A DNA stretch of 64,000 bases, from assembly GCF_001633105.1 (NCBI RefSeq), contig NZ_LUKZ01000013.1:62001-126000 (forward strand), written 5' to 3'. The stretch is from Acidovorax sp. GW101-3H11. GTDB taxonomy: Bacteria; Pseudomonadota; Gammaproteobacteria; Burkholderiales; Burkholderiaceae_C. Position 1 is the stretch's first letter. Each line of letters begins with the position of its first letter. The notes below the pieces were generated by a model. The model searched no databases. It saw only the letters and a list, made by a program, of their open reading frames with translations, and was not told the origin of the DNA. The position numbers and the translations under genes are program-made. Shown in pieces: positions 1-8,554 of this stretch.

Positions 1-735
1 GCCTCCGGCATCCTGCAGGCCAGCGCGCTGCAGACGCTCACCTTTCTGGCCACCTTCTCGGTGGTGCTCATCAGCTCCATGGGTTTTGTGTTCATGGCGC
101 GCGACCGGGCCGACGAGAACAACCGCATCATGGCCGCCATCGACCCGCTCACCGGCGTGGCCAACCGCCGCTCGCTGATCTCCGCTCTCGACCGCGATGT
201 CTCGCGCGCCGTGCGCACCCGCGAGCCCATCGCGCTCATGATGGTGGACATCGACCACTTCAAGCGCGTGAACGACCGCTACGGCCACCCCGCAGGCGAC
301 CAGGTGCTGTGCAGCGTGGTGGACGTGCTGCGTGGGCGGGTGCGCGCGCAGGACCTGGTGGGGCGCTACGGCGGCGAGGAGTTCATGGTGGTGCTGCCCG
401 ACACCACGCTGCTGGGCGCCGAACAGCTGGCGCGCGAGCTGTGCCGCGCGGTGGCCGAGTCGCGGTGCCGCATTGGCAGTACCGAAGGGGGCAGCGACAC
501 CCGCCCCGAGCCCGGCGGCACGAGCATCGCCGTCACCGTGAGCATTGGCGTGTTTGGCGGCCGCCTGGAGTCGGGCGACAGCTGGGACATGCTGATCGCT
601 GCCGCCGACCGCGCGCTCTACCAGGCCAAGGAGAACGGCCGCAACCGCGTGGAGGTGGCCACGGGCCTGCGGCGCCCGTCTGCACAGCGCGCCGCCCTGG
701 ACAACCCCGAGACCCATCCCGTCTCCCGGTACTGA
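1..735 (+). CDS. Diguanylate cyclase, GGDEF domain (C-terminal part; start lies outside the window)
   Basis: The frame is open from the first base, so the gene is cut by the window edge. The visible part starts with a hydrophobic stretch (about residues 9-30 of the fragment) that looks like the last membrane helix of a sensor region. A GGDEF domain follows, with the family start motif DPLTGVANRR, the substrate-site segment DIDHFKRVND and an intact active-site GGEEF at fragment residues 124-128. The intact motif predicts synthesis of cyclic-di-GMP from two GTP at the inner membrane. No RxxD inhibitory site is evident just before GGEEF. The signal sensed cannot be told because the N-terminus is missing. 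The 213 bases after the stop hold nothing I recognise before the RBS of the next gene. Confidence 0.93.
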   Translation, partial: ASGILQASALQTLTFLATFSVVLISSMGFVFMARDRADENNRIMAAIDPLTGVANRRSLISALDRDVSRAVRTREPIALMMVDIDHFKRVNDRYGHPAGDQVLCSVVDVLRGRVRAQDLVGRYGGEEFMVVLPDTTLLGAEQLARELCRAVAESRCRIGSTEGGSDTRPEPGGTSIAVTVSIGVFGGRLESGDSWDMLIAAADRALYQAKENGRNRVEVATGLRRPSAQRAALDNPETHPVSRY

Positions 736-948
736 GCAGCCCAGAACCCCGGTGGGCAGCCCGCCAACGCAGGGGCCATGCTGCGGCGCAACAGAGCCGT
801 TTGCAGGTGTATGGCCGTGCCCGGTGGCATGTGCGCAGGGCTTGTGTTGGAATGCTGGTTTTGGTCCACAAGAACCTGTTGGCCGTCCCGGCGCAACCCG
901 CACGGGACAGCACCCAGGCTCCCATCCCCCCATCCAGGAGAGCTGTCC

Positions 949-2439
949 ATGAACGCCCGAGTCCCCGCCCACGCCCTGCAACCCGCCCTGGCCCTCGAAC
1001 GGGTCAGCCAAGCCTGGGACAACGACATTGTTCGCCAGCTCACCGACTACATCGCCATCCCCGCCAAATCGCCCATGTTCTCGCCCGACTGGGCCGCACA
1101 GGGCTTGCTCGACACCGTGGTGCGCAACGCCGCCGCCTGGGTTGAATCGCAGAAGGTCGAAGGCCTGAAGCTTGAAGTGGTGCGCCTGGAAGGCCGCACC
1201 CCCGTGCTGTTCTTTGAAATCGACGCCACCCAGGCGGGCGCCACCGACACCGTGCTGATGTATGGCCACCTGGACAAGCAGCCCGAGTTCAGCGGCTGGC
1301 GCAACGACCTCGGCCCCTGGACGCCCAAGTACGAAGACGGCAAGCTCTACGGCCGGGGCGGCGCCGACGACGGCTACGCGGTCTACGCCAGCATCGCCGC
1401 CGTGCAGGAGCTCAAGCGCCAGAACGTGCCGCACCCGCGCATCGTGGGCCTGATCGAAACCTGCGAAGAAAGCGGCTCGCGCGACCTGCTGCCCTACATC
1501 GAGGCCCTGAAGCCCCGCATGGGCAACGTGGCACTGGTGGTGTGCCTGGACTCGGGCGCGGGCAACTACGACCAGCTGTGGCTCACCACCAGCCTGCGCG
1601 GCATGGCCACCGGCACGCTCAAGGTCGAGATCCTCACCGAAGGCATCCACTCCGGCGACGCCTCGGGCCTGGTGCCTTCGTCGTTCCGCATCATGCGGCA
1701 GGTGCTCGACCGCCTGGAGGACAGCGCCACCGGCCGCCTGCTGCCCGCCAGCTTCCACTGCGAGGTGCCCGCCGACCGCCTGGGCCAGGCCCGCGCCACG
1801 GCCGCCATCCTGGGTGACGAGGTGTACAAGCGCTTCCCCTGGGCGCATTACGACTGCGGCGGTGCCACCACCTTTGCGCTGCCCACCACCACCGACCCGG
1901 TGCAGGCCCTGCTCAAGCGCACGTGGGAGCCCACGCTCTCCGTGACCGGCGCCGAAGGCTTCCCCGCGCTGCAGGACGCAGGCAACGTGCTGCGCCCCTA
2001 CACCGCCTTCAAGCTCAGCCTGCGCCTGCCGCCCCTGGTGGATGCGGGCCAGGCCGTGCAAGAGCTGAAAGCGCTGCTCGAAGACAACGCGCCCTACCAG
2101 GCCAAGGTCACCTTCCAGGGCACGAGCGGCGCCACGGGCTGGAATGCCCCGGCCACCACGCCCTGGTTCGAGCAGGCACTCAATGAGGCCTCGCAGGCGC
2201 ACTTTGGCGCACCCTGCGGCTACATCGGCCAGGGCGGCACCATCCCGCTCATGAACATGCTCAGCGAAGGCTTCCCCACCGCGCAGATGATGGTCTGCGG
2301 CGTGCTGGGCCCCAAGAGCAACGCGCACGGCCCCAACGAGTTCTTGCACGTGCCCTATGCCAAGAAGCTCACCGCCGCCGTGGCGCAGGTGATTGCGGGC
2401 ATGGCGCAGCACCAGGCGGCCACCGCAGCAGCGGATTGA
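949..2439 (+). CDS. M20 family metallo-dipeptidase (CNDP-like)
   Basis: A 496-residue zinc peptidase of family M20. Metal-ligand and catalytic signatures are visible: YGHLDKQ with His107 and Asp109, GRGGADDG with bridging Asp140, and the CEESGS motif with Glu173 (general base) and Glu174. A large central insertion is consistent with the lid/dimerisation domain, and GxxSNAHGPNE near the end gives the late metal-binding His. It resembles cytosolic nonspecific dipeptidases; no signal peptide is seen, so it is probably cytoplasmic. The frame is open further upstream, but ATG 949 is chosen because a good ribosome site (caggagag) lies 6-7 bases before it. The exact substrate cannot be read from sequence. 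The next ORF begins within about 60 bases, so the two may be co-transcribed. Confidence 0.9.
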   Translation: MNARVPAHALQPALALERVSQAWDNDIVRQLTDYIAIPAKSPMFSPDWAAQGLLDTVVRNAAAWVESQKVEGLKLEVVRLEGRTPVLFFEIDATQAGATDTVLMYGHLDKQPEFSGWRNDLGPWTPKYEDGKLYGRGGADDGYAVYASIAAVQELKRQNVPHPRIVGLIETCEESGSRDLLPYIEALKPRMGNVALVVCLDSGAGNYDQLWLTTSLRGMATGTLKVEILTEGIHSGDASGLVPSSFRIMRQVLDRLEDSATGRLLPASFHCEVPADRLGQARATAAILGDEVYKRFPWAHYDCGGATTFALPTTTDPVQALLKRTWEPTLSVTGAEGFPALQDAGNVLRPYTAFKLSLRLPPLVDAGQAVQELKALLEDNAPYQAKVTFQGTSGATGWNAPATTPWFEQALNEASQAHFGAPCGYIGQGGTIPLMNMLSEGFPTAQMMVCGVLGPKSNAHGPNEFLHVPYAKKLTAAVAQVIAGMAQHQAATAAAD

Positions 2440-2498
2440 TGGGCGCATCGGTGCCGCTTTTGGCGCTTTCTCACTCCCTTTTTTTGCGGGCCCGCACC

Positions 2499-3023
2499 AT
2501 GGACAAACGCGCTTTTCTGAGGGCCTGCACGGCCACCACCCTGGCCACGGCGATGCCGCCGCTTGTCCATGCCCAGGCGCCTGCTGCCACGCCTCCCGGG
2601 CCGCGCCACACGCTGTCGGGCACCAACGGTGACGGCAGGCCTGTGGCCCTGGCGGACTACGCAGGCAAGGTGTGTCTTGTGAGCTTCTTCACAGCGGGCT
2701 GCGCGCTCTGTGTCAATGAACTCCGCCTGATGCGCGAGTTCTACGCCAACAACCGCCAGCGAGACTTTGTGCTGCTGGGCGTGAACATGGACGACAAAAG
2801 TGCGGACTTCATGCAGTACATCGAGCTGCTCAAGGTGTCCGTGCCCGCAGAGCAGCGCTTTCCCATTGCCTGGCGCAATGCGGCCGGTCACCAGGACAGC
2901 TTTGGCGCCATCACCCGCCGCCCCACCCACTACGTCCTCAACCGCCAGCACCAGCAGGTGCTGCGGCGCGAGGGCAACTTCCAGCCCACAGACTGGGACG
3001 ACCTCTGGACTTCGCTCGCCTGA
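2499..3023 (+). CDS. Exported thioredoxin-like (TlpA/redoxin fold) protein
   Basis: A 174-residue protein starting MDKRAFLRACTATTLATA, with a plausible export signal ending near VHAQA (about residue 27). The rest has a thioredoxin/TlpA-like pattern: a GKVCLVSFFTAGCALC segment places a CxxC pair at Cys68 and Cys71 after a beta strand, as in periplasmic thiol-disulfide oxidoreductases. A cis-Pro-like segment (RRPTHYVLN) comes later. Its likely role is thiol redox chemistry in the periplasm. A frame-compatible start exists at 2436, overlapping the previous stop, but the start at 2499 puts the signal peptide at the true N-terminus. I see no partner such as a DsbD homologue nearby. Confidence 0.75.
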   Translation: MDKRAFLRACTATTLATAMPPLVHAQAPAATPPGPRHTLSGTNGDGRPVALADYAGKVCLVSFFTAGCALCVNELRLMREFYANNRQRDFVLLGVNMDDKSADFMQYIELLKVSVPAEQRFPIAWRNAAGHQDSFGAITRRPTHYVLNRQHQQVLRREGNFQPTDWDDLWTSLA

Positions 3024-3155
3024 GCTGGGCGGGATGAGGCGGGACCGCAACCGGCACAGCCGTGGGCTGGAGTGGTGGGGCTGCCACTGAGTCCTTCGAG
3101 AGTTGGAAGGCGCGGGGTATGCTGCATGCCATCCCCCTGACAGCCCCTGCTGCCC

Positions 3156-4028
3156 ATGAACGCTGACGAACTCACCCCCTCAACCCTGACCTCCTTCACC
3201 GCCAGCGACGGCGAGAACCTGGCCGTGCAGGACTGGCCCCTGCCCGAGGGCGAACCCTGCCGGGGCACCGTGCTGCTGGTGCATGGCCTGGGTGAGCATG
3301 TGGGCCGTTACGACCCTGTGGCGCGCAGGCTGAACGACTGGGGGTTTGCCGTGCGCGGCTACGACCACTATGGCCACGGCGAATCCGCCGGGCCACGCGG
3401 CGGCCTTACCAGCGACCTGCGCCTGCTCGACGACCTGGCCGACCTGGTGGACGCCACCCGCGCCCGCATGCCACAGGGCCAGCCCCTGGTGCTGCTGGGC
3501 CACAGCATGGGCGGCCTGGTGGCCGCGCGGTTTGTGGCCATGCACCTGCGGCCCATCGATGCGCTGGTGTTGTCATCCCCCGCGCTGGACCCGGGCCTGA
3601 ACGCCGTGCAAAAACTGCTTTTGGCCACGCTGCCGCGTTTTGCGCCCAACCTGCGCGTGGGCAACGGGCTCGATGCGCAATACCTCTCGCACGACCCGGC
3701 CGTGCCTGCCGCCTACCTGGCCGACCCGCTGTGCCACGACCGCATCAGCGCGCGCCTGGCGCGCTTCATCGCCGACGGCGGCCCCGCCACCGTGGCGCGC
3801 GCCGCGCACTGGAGCGTGCCCACGCTGCTGATCTGGGCGGGCGGTGACAAGCTGGTGAACCCCGCAGGCAGCCGCGCCTTTGCCGCCGCCGCGCCCCAGG
3901 CCCTGGTGCAGTCGCACTGCTTCGAGCCGCTGTACCACGAGCTGTTCAACGAAAGCCCCGAGCTGGCCGAGCCCGTGTTCGACCTGCTGCGCCAGTGGCT
4001 GGTGCGGCGCTGCCCGCTGGCGCAGTGA
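3156..4028 (+). CDS. Alpha/beta hydrolase, monoacylglycerol lipase / lysophospholipase-like
   Basis: A 290-residue serine hydrolase of the 'hydrolase_4' type. The nucleophile elbow GHSMGG gives Ser117; the acid is probably Asp231 in AGGDKLVN and the base His261 in EPLYHELFNE, so the triad is complete. The N-terminal VHGLGEHVGRYDPVARRL and GYDHYGHGES segments are typical of bacterial monoglyceride lipases and lysophospholipases. There is no signal peptide, so it should be cytoplasmic. The start at ATG 3156 fits the conserved N-terminal strand. It is convergent with the yidB-like gene, and a dispersed repeat fills the gap. Confidence 0.88.
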   Translation: MNADELTPSTLTSFTASDGENLAVQDWPLPEGEPCRGTVLLVHGLGEHVGRYDPVARRLNDWGFAVRGYDHYGHGESAGPRGGLTSDLRLLDDLADLVDATRARMPQGQPLVLLGHSMGGLVAARFVAMHLRPIDALVLSSPALDPGLNAVQKLLLATLPRFAPNLRVGNGLDAQYLSHDPAVPAAYLADPLCHDRISARLARFIADGGPATVARAAHWSVPTLLIWAGGDKLVNPAGSRAFAAAAPQALVQSHCFEPLYHELFNESPELAEPVFDLLRQWLVRRCPLAQ

Positions 4029-4029
4029 T

Positions 4030-4091
4030 CAAAATTTGAGGAAAAAAGGGCTCTTGCGCGCGTCCATCATGCGCTAATAGCTATCATTTTT
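4030..4091 (-). repeat. Dispersed intergenic repeat, GATAGCTATT family, copy 1
   Basis: Read on the minus strand this stretch has the core gatagctatt, then gcgcatgatggacgcgcgc, then a T-rich tail (ccctttttt) and a short AT-rich end (caaattttg). The same order occurs on the plus strand at 13093-13152, almost base for base. It overlaps the stop codon of the yidB-like gene and lies downstream of it in the transcribed direction. The GC-rich partly self-complementary core followed by a T run could act as a terminator; that role is inferred. Confidence 0.75.
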
Positions 4092-4563
4092 GAAGCAAAC
4101 CGCCCAACATCCCGAACAGGTCGTTGGCATTGCCAAACCCGCCCTGCGGCGCATGGCCCTGGGGGCTGAGCTGGTCCACCAGGCCCGGCAGCACCTGGGC
4201 CAGCTGGCCTGCGGCGGCGCCGCTGCCCACACCCAGCTGTGCGGCGATCTGTGACAGCGGCCCGCTGCCCAGCACCTGCGACAGCTGCTCGCCCGAGATC
4301 GCCTGGTTGGGCCCGCTGCTGAGCCAAGAGGCAATCACATTGCCCAGCCCGGCCTGCTGGAACTTGGCCATCAGGCCCGGCAAGCCGCCCACCGGGCCAT
4401 CGTTGCTGATCAGGGACATCACCACCTGGATGAGCTGCGGGTTCTGCGCGGCCAGGCCCAGCAGGCCGCCCAGCCCACCGGCCGCGCCGCCAGCCGAGGC
4501 CTGTGCGCCGCCCTGCGACGCGTTGTTGATGACGGCACCCAAGACGGAATCGAGCAAGCCCAT
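4084..4563 (-). CDS. yidB: YidB family protein (DUF937)
   Basis: A 159-residue protein starting MGLLDSVLGAVINNA, the typical opening of the YidB/DUF937 family, followed by a Gly/Ala-rich linker and a helical C-terminal domain (GNVIASWLSSGPNQAISGEQLSQVLG). The family is widespread in proteobacteria; its molecular function is not established as far as I know. The frame stays open far upstream, but ATG 4563 matches the family N-terminus and has a purine-rich leader. The last codons fall inside a dispersed repeat. Confidence 0.88.
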   Translation of the reverse strand: MGLLDSVLGAVINNASQGGAQASAGGAAGGLGGLLGLAAQNPQLIQVVMSLISNDGPVGGLPGLMAKFQQAGLGNVIASWLSSGPNQAISGEQLSQVLGSGPLSQIAAQLGVGSGAAAGQLAQVLPGLVDQLSPQGHAPQGGFGNANDLFGMLGGLLQK

Positions 4564-4737
4564 GGTGATCTCCTGCGGAAGAAAAAAGAAAGGGGAAGGG
4601 AGGAAGAAGGACGGATGAGAGGAACCCGCCCGCAGGCGCCCCAGGGCGGATGGTACGCACCCGGGCCGATGCCCTGTGTCAACAAACGTGAATTCTTCCG
4701 GTCTTTTCTTCCACTGCCCGTGCCGGGGCGGTGCCCT

Positions 4738-4764
4738 GGCTTCGACGGGCTCAGCCCGAACGGA
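4738..4764. repeat. REP-like palindromic repeat
   Basis: The segment contains ttcgacgggctcagcccgaa, with an inner GGGCT-c-AGCCC inverted repeat. I recognise this as a short extragenic repeat common in many proteobacteria; its spurious translation is often VRAEPVEA. It sits between the yidB-like gene and the M20 peptidase gene, both on the minus strand. A diverged similar string lies near 32740. Confidence 0.55.
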
Positions 4765-4775
4765 TGGAGGGCTTT

Positions 4776-6137
4776 TTACTTCTTCCGTTTTTCCAGCAGC
4801 GGCTCGCTCACCCCCTGCACACCCACCAGGCCCAGCACGGTGATCAGCGAGGTCTGCGCGCCCTGCCAGGCGTCGGTCAGGTCGATCCACTCGGACAGCG
4901 CATGGAAGCCGCCGGTCTTGCCGCCGCCGCCCATCACGATGGCCGGGATGCCCAGCGACATGGGCACGTTGGCGTCGGTGCTGGCCCCGCCCAGGATGGT
5001 CTTGCGGCCATGGGCGCGGTTGGCGCGCACTGCAGCCTGCACGATGAGCGCGTCCGATGCGGTCTGACCGCCCGGGCGGTCGCCGATCAGCTTGTGCGAC
5101 ACGCTGAGCGACTGCACGCCCCAGCGCTGGTTTTCTTCGGCCACGGCCTCGTCGATGGCGGCGAGGATCTTCTTTTCGGTCTCCAGCAGCGGTGCCATCG
5201 CGTCCGAGCGGATGTCCACCGCCATGCGCGCATCGGGCGCAATCGTGTTCACCGAAGTGCCGCCGCCCACCGTGCCCACGGTGAAGGTGGTCTTGGGGTA
5301 GCTGGGGGTCTTGATGTCGGCGATCTTGGCAATGGCACGGCCCATGCCGTGGATGGCGCTGGGCACGCGGCCAAACGCGGCATAGCTGTGGCCGCCCGGG
5401 CCCTTGAAGGTGACCTCGTAGCGGTGGCTGCCCGTGCCCAGCACCAGCACGTTGCCGTCGGCGGCGGGCTCCAGGGCCACCATGCCATCGATGTCGCGGT
5501 GCTCGGCAAACAGGTGCTTCATGCCGCGCAGGTTGCCCAGCTCTTCCTCGCCCACATTGCCCACAAACAGCAGGTCGCCCACGGTCTCGATCTTCTGCTC
5601 GTTCAGCACCTTGAGCCACGACAGCAGCACGGCCAGGCTGCGCGTGTTGTCCGAAATGCCGGGGGCCATGAGCTTGCCGTCCTGCTCCTTCACCTTCACG
5701 TCGGTGCCCGCAGGGAACACCGTGTCCAGGTGGGCCGAGATGACCAGCTTCGGCCCCTTGCCCGTGCCCTTGCGCAGGCCCACCACATTGCCTTCAGCGT
5801 CGATGGCCGCGTGCGTCAGGCCCAGCGCCTGCAGCCGCGTCAGGAAGGCCTCTGCGCGCTTTTGCTCCTTGAAGGGCGGCGCCTCGATCTCGGTGAGCAT
5901 CTTCAGGTCGTCGATGGAGCGGGTGTGGTCGGCGCGCACCGCGTCCATCAGCTGGGTGATGCGGGGCGCGGCCAGCAGGCGCGTGAACGCGGCCTCGACG
6001 GCGGGGCTGAGCTGCTCGGGTGCCGAGGCCACCGCGCTTTGTGCAGCGGCGGGTGCCGTCCAGGTGGCGGCGGCCAGGGCGATGGCGCACAGCGCGTGGG
6101 TGGCGTGGGGGCGGCGGCGGGAATATGGGGTGGTCAT
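4776..6137 (-). CDS. M20 family peptidase, exported
   Basis: A 453-residue M20 metallopeptidase, clearly different from the one at 949. The N-terminus (MTTPYSRRRPHATHALCAIALAAATWTAPAAAQS) carries a signal peptide with likely cleavage after AAA or AQS. Catalytic motifs are AHLDTVFP (metal His, catalytic Asp), PGISDNTRSLA (bridging Asp) and VGNVGEEELG (Glu pair). A dimerisation insert with GGHSYAAFGRVPSAIHGMGRAI is seen, and GGASTDANVPMSLGIP near the end is typical of PepT-like M20 enzymes. The probable role is periplasmic peptide or amide hydrolysis. ATG 6137 is preferred over two upstream ATGs because it puts the signal at the N-terminus, although I see no strong ribosome site. It is divergent from the lysR gene. 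Confidence 0.88.
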   Translation of the reverse strand: MTTPYSRRRPHATHALCAIALAAATWTAPAAAQSAVASAPEQLSPAVEAAFTRLLAAPRITQLMDAVRADHTRSIDDLKMLTEIEAPPFKEQKRAEAFLTRLQALGLTHAAIDAEGNVVGLRKGTGKGPKLVISAHLDTVFPAGTDVKVKEQDGKLMAPGISDNTRSLAVLLSWLKVLNEQKIETVGDLLFVGNVGEEELGNLRGMKHLFAEHRDIDGMVALEPAADGNVLVLGTGSHRYEVTFKGPGGHSYAAFGRVPSAIHGMGRAIAKIADIKTPSYPKTTFTVGTVGGGTSVNTIAPDARMAVDIRSDAMAPLLETEKKILAAIDEAVAEENQRWGVQSLSVSHKLIGDRPGGQTASDALIVQAAVRANRAHGRKTILGGASTDANVPMSLGIPAIVMGGGGKTGGFHALSEWIDLTDAWQGAQTSLITVLGLVGVQGVSEPLLEKRKK

Positions 6138-6306
6138 AAAACAGGAGAGAGAAGAGCCAAAGAAAGAAGAGGCAAGAGGCGCAGCACCCCGCCGTGGGCG
6201 CGGAGCTTGCATGCCCCGCATCGTCGCGCGAGTGCGCCGCGCCCGCTTTGCTTTAATTTGGCGGGCTGACAGTTTTTCTTACACCCCCGCTTTGCCTGCC
6301 CCTTCC

Positions 6307-7221
6307 ATGCACCGCCACATCCCCAGCACCCGCGCCCTCCTGGCCTTCGAGGCCGTGGCCCGCCACCACAGCGTGAGTCAGGCGGCCGAGGAGCTGTGCA
6401 TCACGCACAGTGCCGTCAGCCAGCAGATCCGCCACCTGGAGGCCCAGCTGGGCGTGTTGCTGTTCGAGCGCAGCGCGCGTGGCTCGCGCCTCACGCCCGC
6501 CGGGCGGCGCTACCACGGCCAGGTGGTGGGCGACCTGCTGCGGCTGCAGAACCACACGCTCGAAGCCATGGCCCAGCGGCCCGACGGCACGCGCCTGCTG
6601 GTGGGCTGTGTGCCCGTGTTTGCCGAGCGCTGGCTGCTGCCGCGCCTGCCCGACTTTCTGGCCCGGCACCGCCACTGCAGCCTGCACCTGCAGGTGTTCC
6701 CCACGCAGACCTACATGGCCGAGCTGCCGTTTGACCTGGCCGTGCAGTACGACGACGCGAGCTGGCCCGGCGCCCAGGCCATGCCGCTGATGCGCGAGGT
6801 GGTGGTCGCCGTGTGTGCACCCGGCGCGCGCCACCGGCGGGCCATGGCGCGGGGCGACTTCCGCGCGGTGCCGCTGCTGCAGCTCAGCTCGCGCCTGGGC
6901 GCGTGGGACGACTGGTTTGCGCGTGCAGGCATTACCCGCGTGCCCGAGCACCGGCTGGGCGGCCACCGGTTCGACCTGTTCTCGATGCTGGTGGAGGCCG
7001 TGCGCGCCGACCTGGGCGTGGGCCTGGTGCCGCAGTATTTTGTGCAGCGCGAACTGGACGCAGGCACGCTGGCCCTGGCCCACCCGCATGCCGACACGGG
7101 CGCTCGGGGCTACAGCCTGTTCATGCCGCCCGCGCGCGAGCCCGACCCCACGGTGGCCGCCTTCACGCAGTGGCTGCAGGCCGAGATGGCGGCCTCGGGC
7201 GCTGGCGTTACGCCGCCGTAG
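6307..7221 (+). CDS. LysR family transcriptional regulator (GcvA-like)
   Basis: A 304-residue LTTR. The winged HTH is at residues about 5-62 (RALLAFEAVARHHSVSQAA ... AVSQQIRHLEAQLGVLLFER), followed by the linker helix and a two-lobed effector domain. The opening HRHIPSTRALLAFEA is typical of the GcvA/AmpR-like branch. ATG 6307 gives the normal family length; the frame is open for another 870 bases upstream without homology. It is divergent from the exported M20 peptidase (start 6137), so that gene is a possible target. Its end overlaps the MFS gene convergently by 14 bases. Confidence 0.92.
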   Translation: MHRHIPSTRALLAFEAVARHHSVSQAAEELCITHSAVSQQIRHLEAQLGVLLFERSARGSRLTPAGRRYHGQVVGDLLRLQNHTLEAMAQRPDGTRLLVGCVPVFAERWLLPRLPDFLARHRHCSLHLQVFPTQTYMAELPFDLAVQYDDASWPGAQAMPLMREVVVAVCAPGARHRRAMARGDFRAVPLLQLSSRLGAWDDWFARAGITRVPEHRLGGHRFDLFSMLVEAVRADLGVGLVPQYFVQRELDAGTLALAHPHADTGARGYSLFMPPAREPDPTVAAFTQWLQAEMAASGAGVTPP

Positions 7222-8389
7222 TGCGGCGGCGCTGCAGCGCCAGCCACACCAGCGCCAGGCCGGTGAGGGTGATGGGCAGCAGCGAGCCTGCGTTGAGCAG
7301 CGTCCAACCCTGGGTGGTGACCAGCACGCCCGACGAAAACGCGCTCAGCGCCAGCGTGGCGTACACGCAGAAGTTGATGGCGGCCTGGGCGCGGTCCTTC
7401 TCTTCCGGGCGGTAGGCCGTCATCGCCAGCGTGGTGGAGCCGGTGAACAGGAAGTTCCAGCCCACGCCGAGGAAGAACAGCGCAATGCCGAAGTGGTGCA
7501 GCTCCAGGCCCATCAGCGCCACGGCCACGCAGGCAAAGTTCAGCAGCACCCCCACGCCCATGATGGGCAGCACGCCAAAGCGCTTGATGAGGTGGCCGGT
7601 GACAAAGCCGGGCGCGAACATGCCGATCACGTGCCATTCCAGCACCAGCGCCGAGGCGTCGAAGTCAAAACCGCACACCTGCATGGCCAGCGGCGTGGCG
7701 GCCATCAGCAGGTTCATCACGCCGTAGCCCAGCGCGGCACCCACAATGGCCACGATGAAGGCGGGCTGGCGCATCAGCTCGGTGAGCGGGCGCCCCTGCT
7801 CGCGCTGGCCCGCAGCATTCAGCACCACGGGTTGCGCCTCGAAGCGAATGGCCGACATGCACAGCATGGACAACAGCGCCACGCCGATCAGTGCGATGTA
7901 GGCACCCGCAAACGGCACCGGGAACAGCGTGCGCGTGGCGCTGGCCAGGTTGGGGCCCGCCACGGCGCCCAGCAGGCCACCGGCCAGCACCAGCGATACG
8001 GCCTTTTCACGGTAGTCTGGCGGGGCCAGTTCGGCCGCAGCAAAGCGGTACAGCCCGCCATTGGCACTGTAGTAGCCCGCCACCACCGTGGCCGAGCACA
8101 GCAGCCAGAAGCTGCCGCTGAACGCCGCCCAGGCACACAGCGCGGCCGACGCCACGGCCACGGCCAGCCCGATCTGGAACGACACCTTGCGCCCCCACCG
8201 CGCCTGGCTGTGCGCTACCAGCGGCGTGGACAGCGCCCCGCCCACTACATAACCCATCACCGGCAGCGTGGCCATCCAGCCAAACGGGGCCAGCTGCAGG
8301 CCCACCAGACCGTTGATGGCGATGAAAACGACGTTGTTGGTGAGGAACAGGCCTTGGCACAGGGCCAGCAGCCAGAGGTTGCGGTTCAT
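7208..8389 (-). CDS. MFS transporter
   Basis: A 393-residue integral membrane protein with about 12 hydrophobic segments and the two-half layout of the major facilitator superfamily. An HSQARWGRK loop lies between helices 2 and 3, as expected for the MFS loop motif. Substrate unknown. Start chosen at ATG 8389 (MNRNLWLLALCQGLFLTNN); an in-frame ATG 24 bases upstream adds only polar residues. Its 3' end overlaps the lysR gene. The ubiU start lies about 165 bases away in the divergent direction. Confidence 0.88.
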   Translation of the reverse strand: MNRNLWLLALCQGLFLTNNVVFIAINGLVGLQLAPFGWMATLPVMGYVVGGALSTPLVAHSQARWGRKVSFQIGLAVAVASAALCAWAAFSGSFWLLCSATVVAGYYSANGGLYRFAAAELAPPDYREKAVSLVLAGGLLGAVAGPNLASATRTLFPVPFAGAYIALIGVALLSMLCMSAIRFEAQPVVLNAAGQREQGRPLTELMRQPAFIVAIVGAALGYGVMNLLMAATPLAMQVCGFDFDASALVLEWHVIGMFAPGFVTGHLIKRFGVLPIMGVGVLLNFACVAVALMGLELHHFGIALFFLGVGWNFLFTGSTTLAMTAYRPEEKDRAQAAINFCVYATLALSAFSSGVLVTTQGWTLLNAGSLLPITLTGLALVWLALQRRRTTAA

Positions 8390-8554
8390 GGGTTGAGGTG
8401 CGTCAGGGCGCACTTGAAATGGGTCAAGCCGGGGACCGGATCTGGGTCAATTCCGACCAAAAAACTCTGCCATTGTGCGCCCGCTTTGATCGGGATCAGC
8501 GGACGCACCCCCTGGCCGCCGTACCGTGCGGGCCTGTTTGGACGATGGACCGCG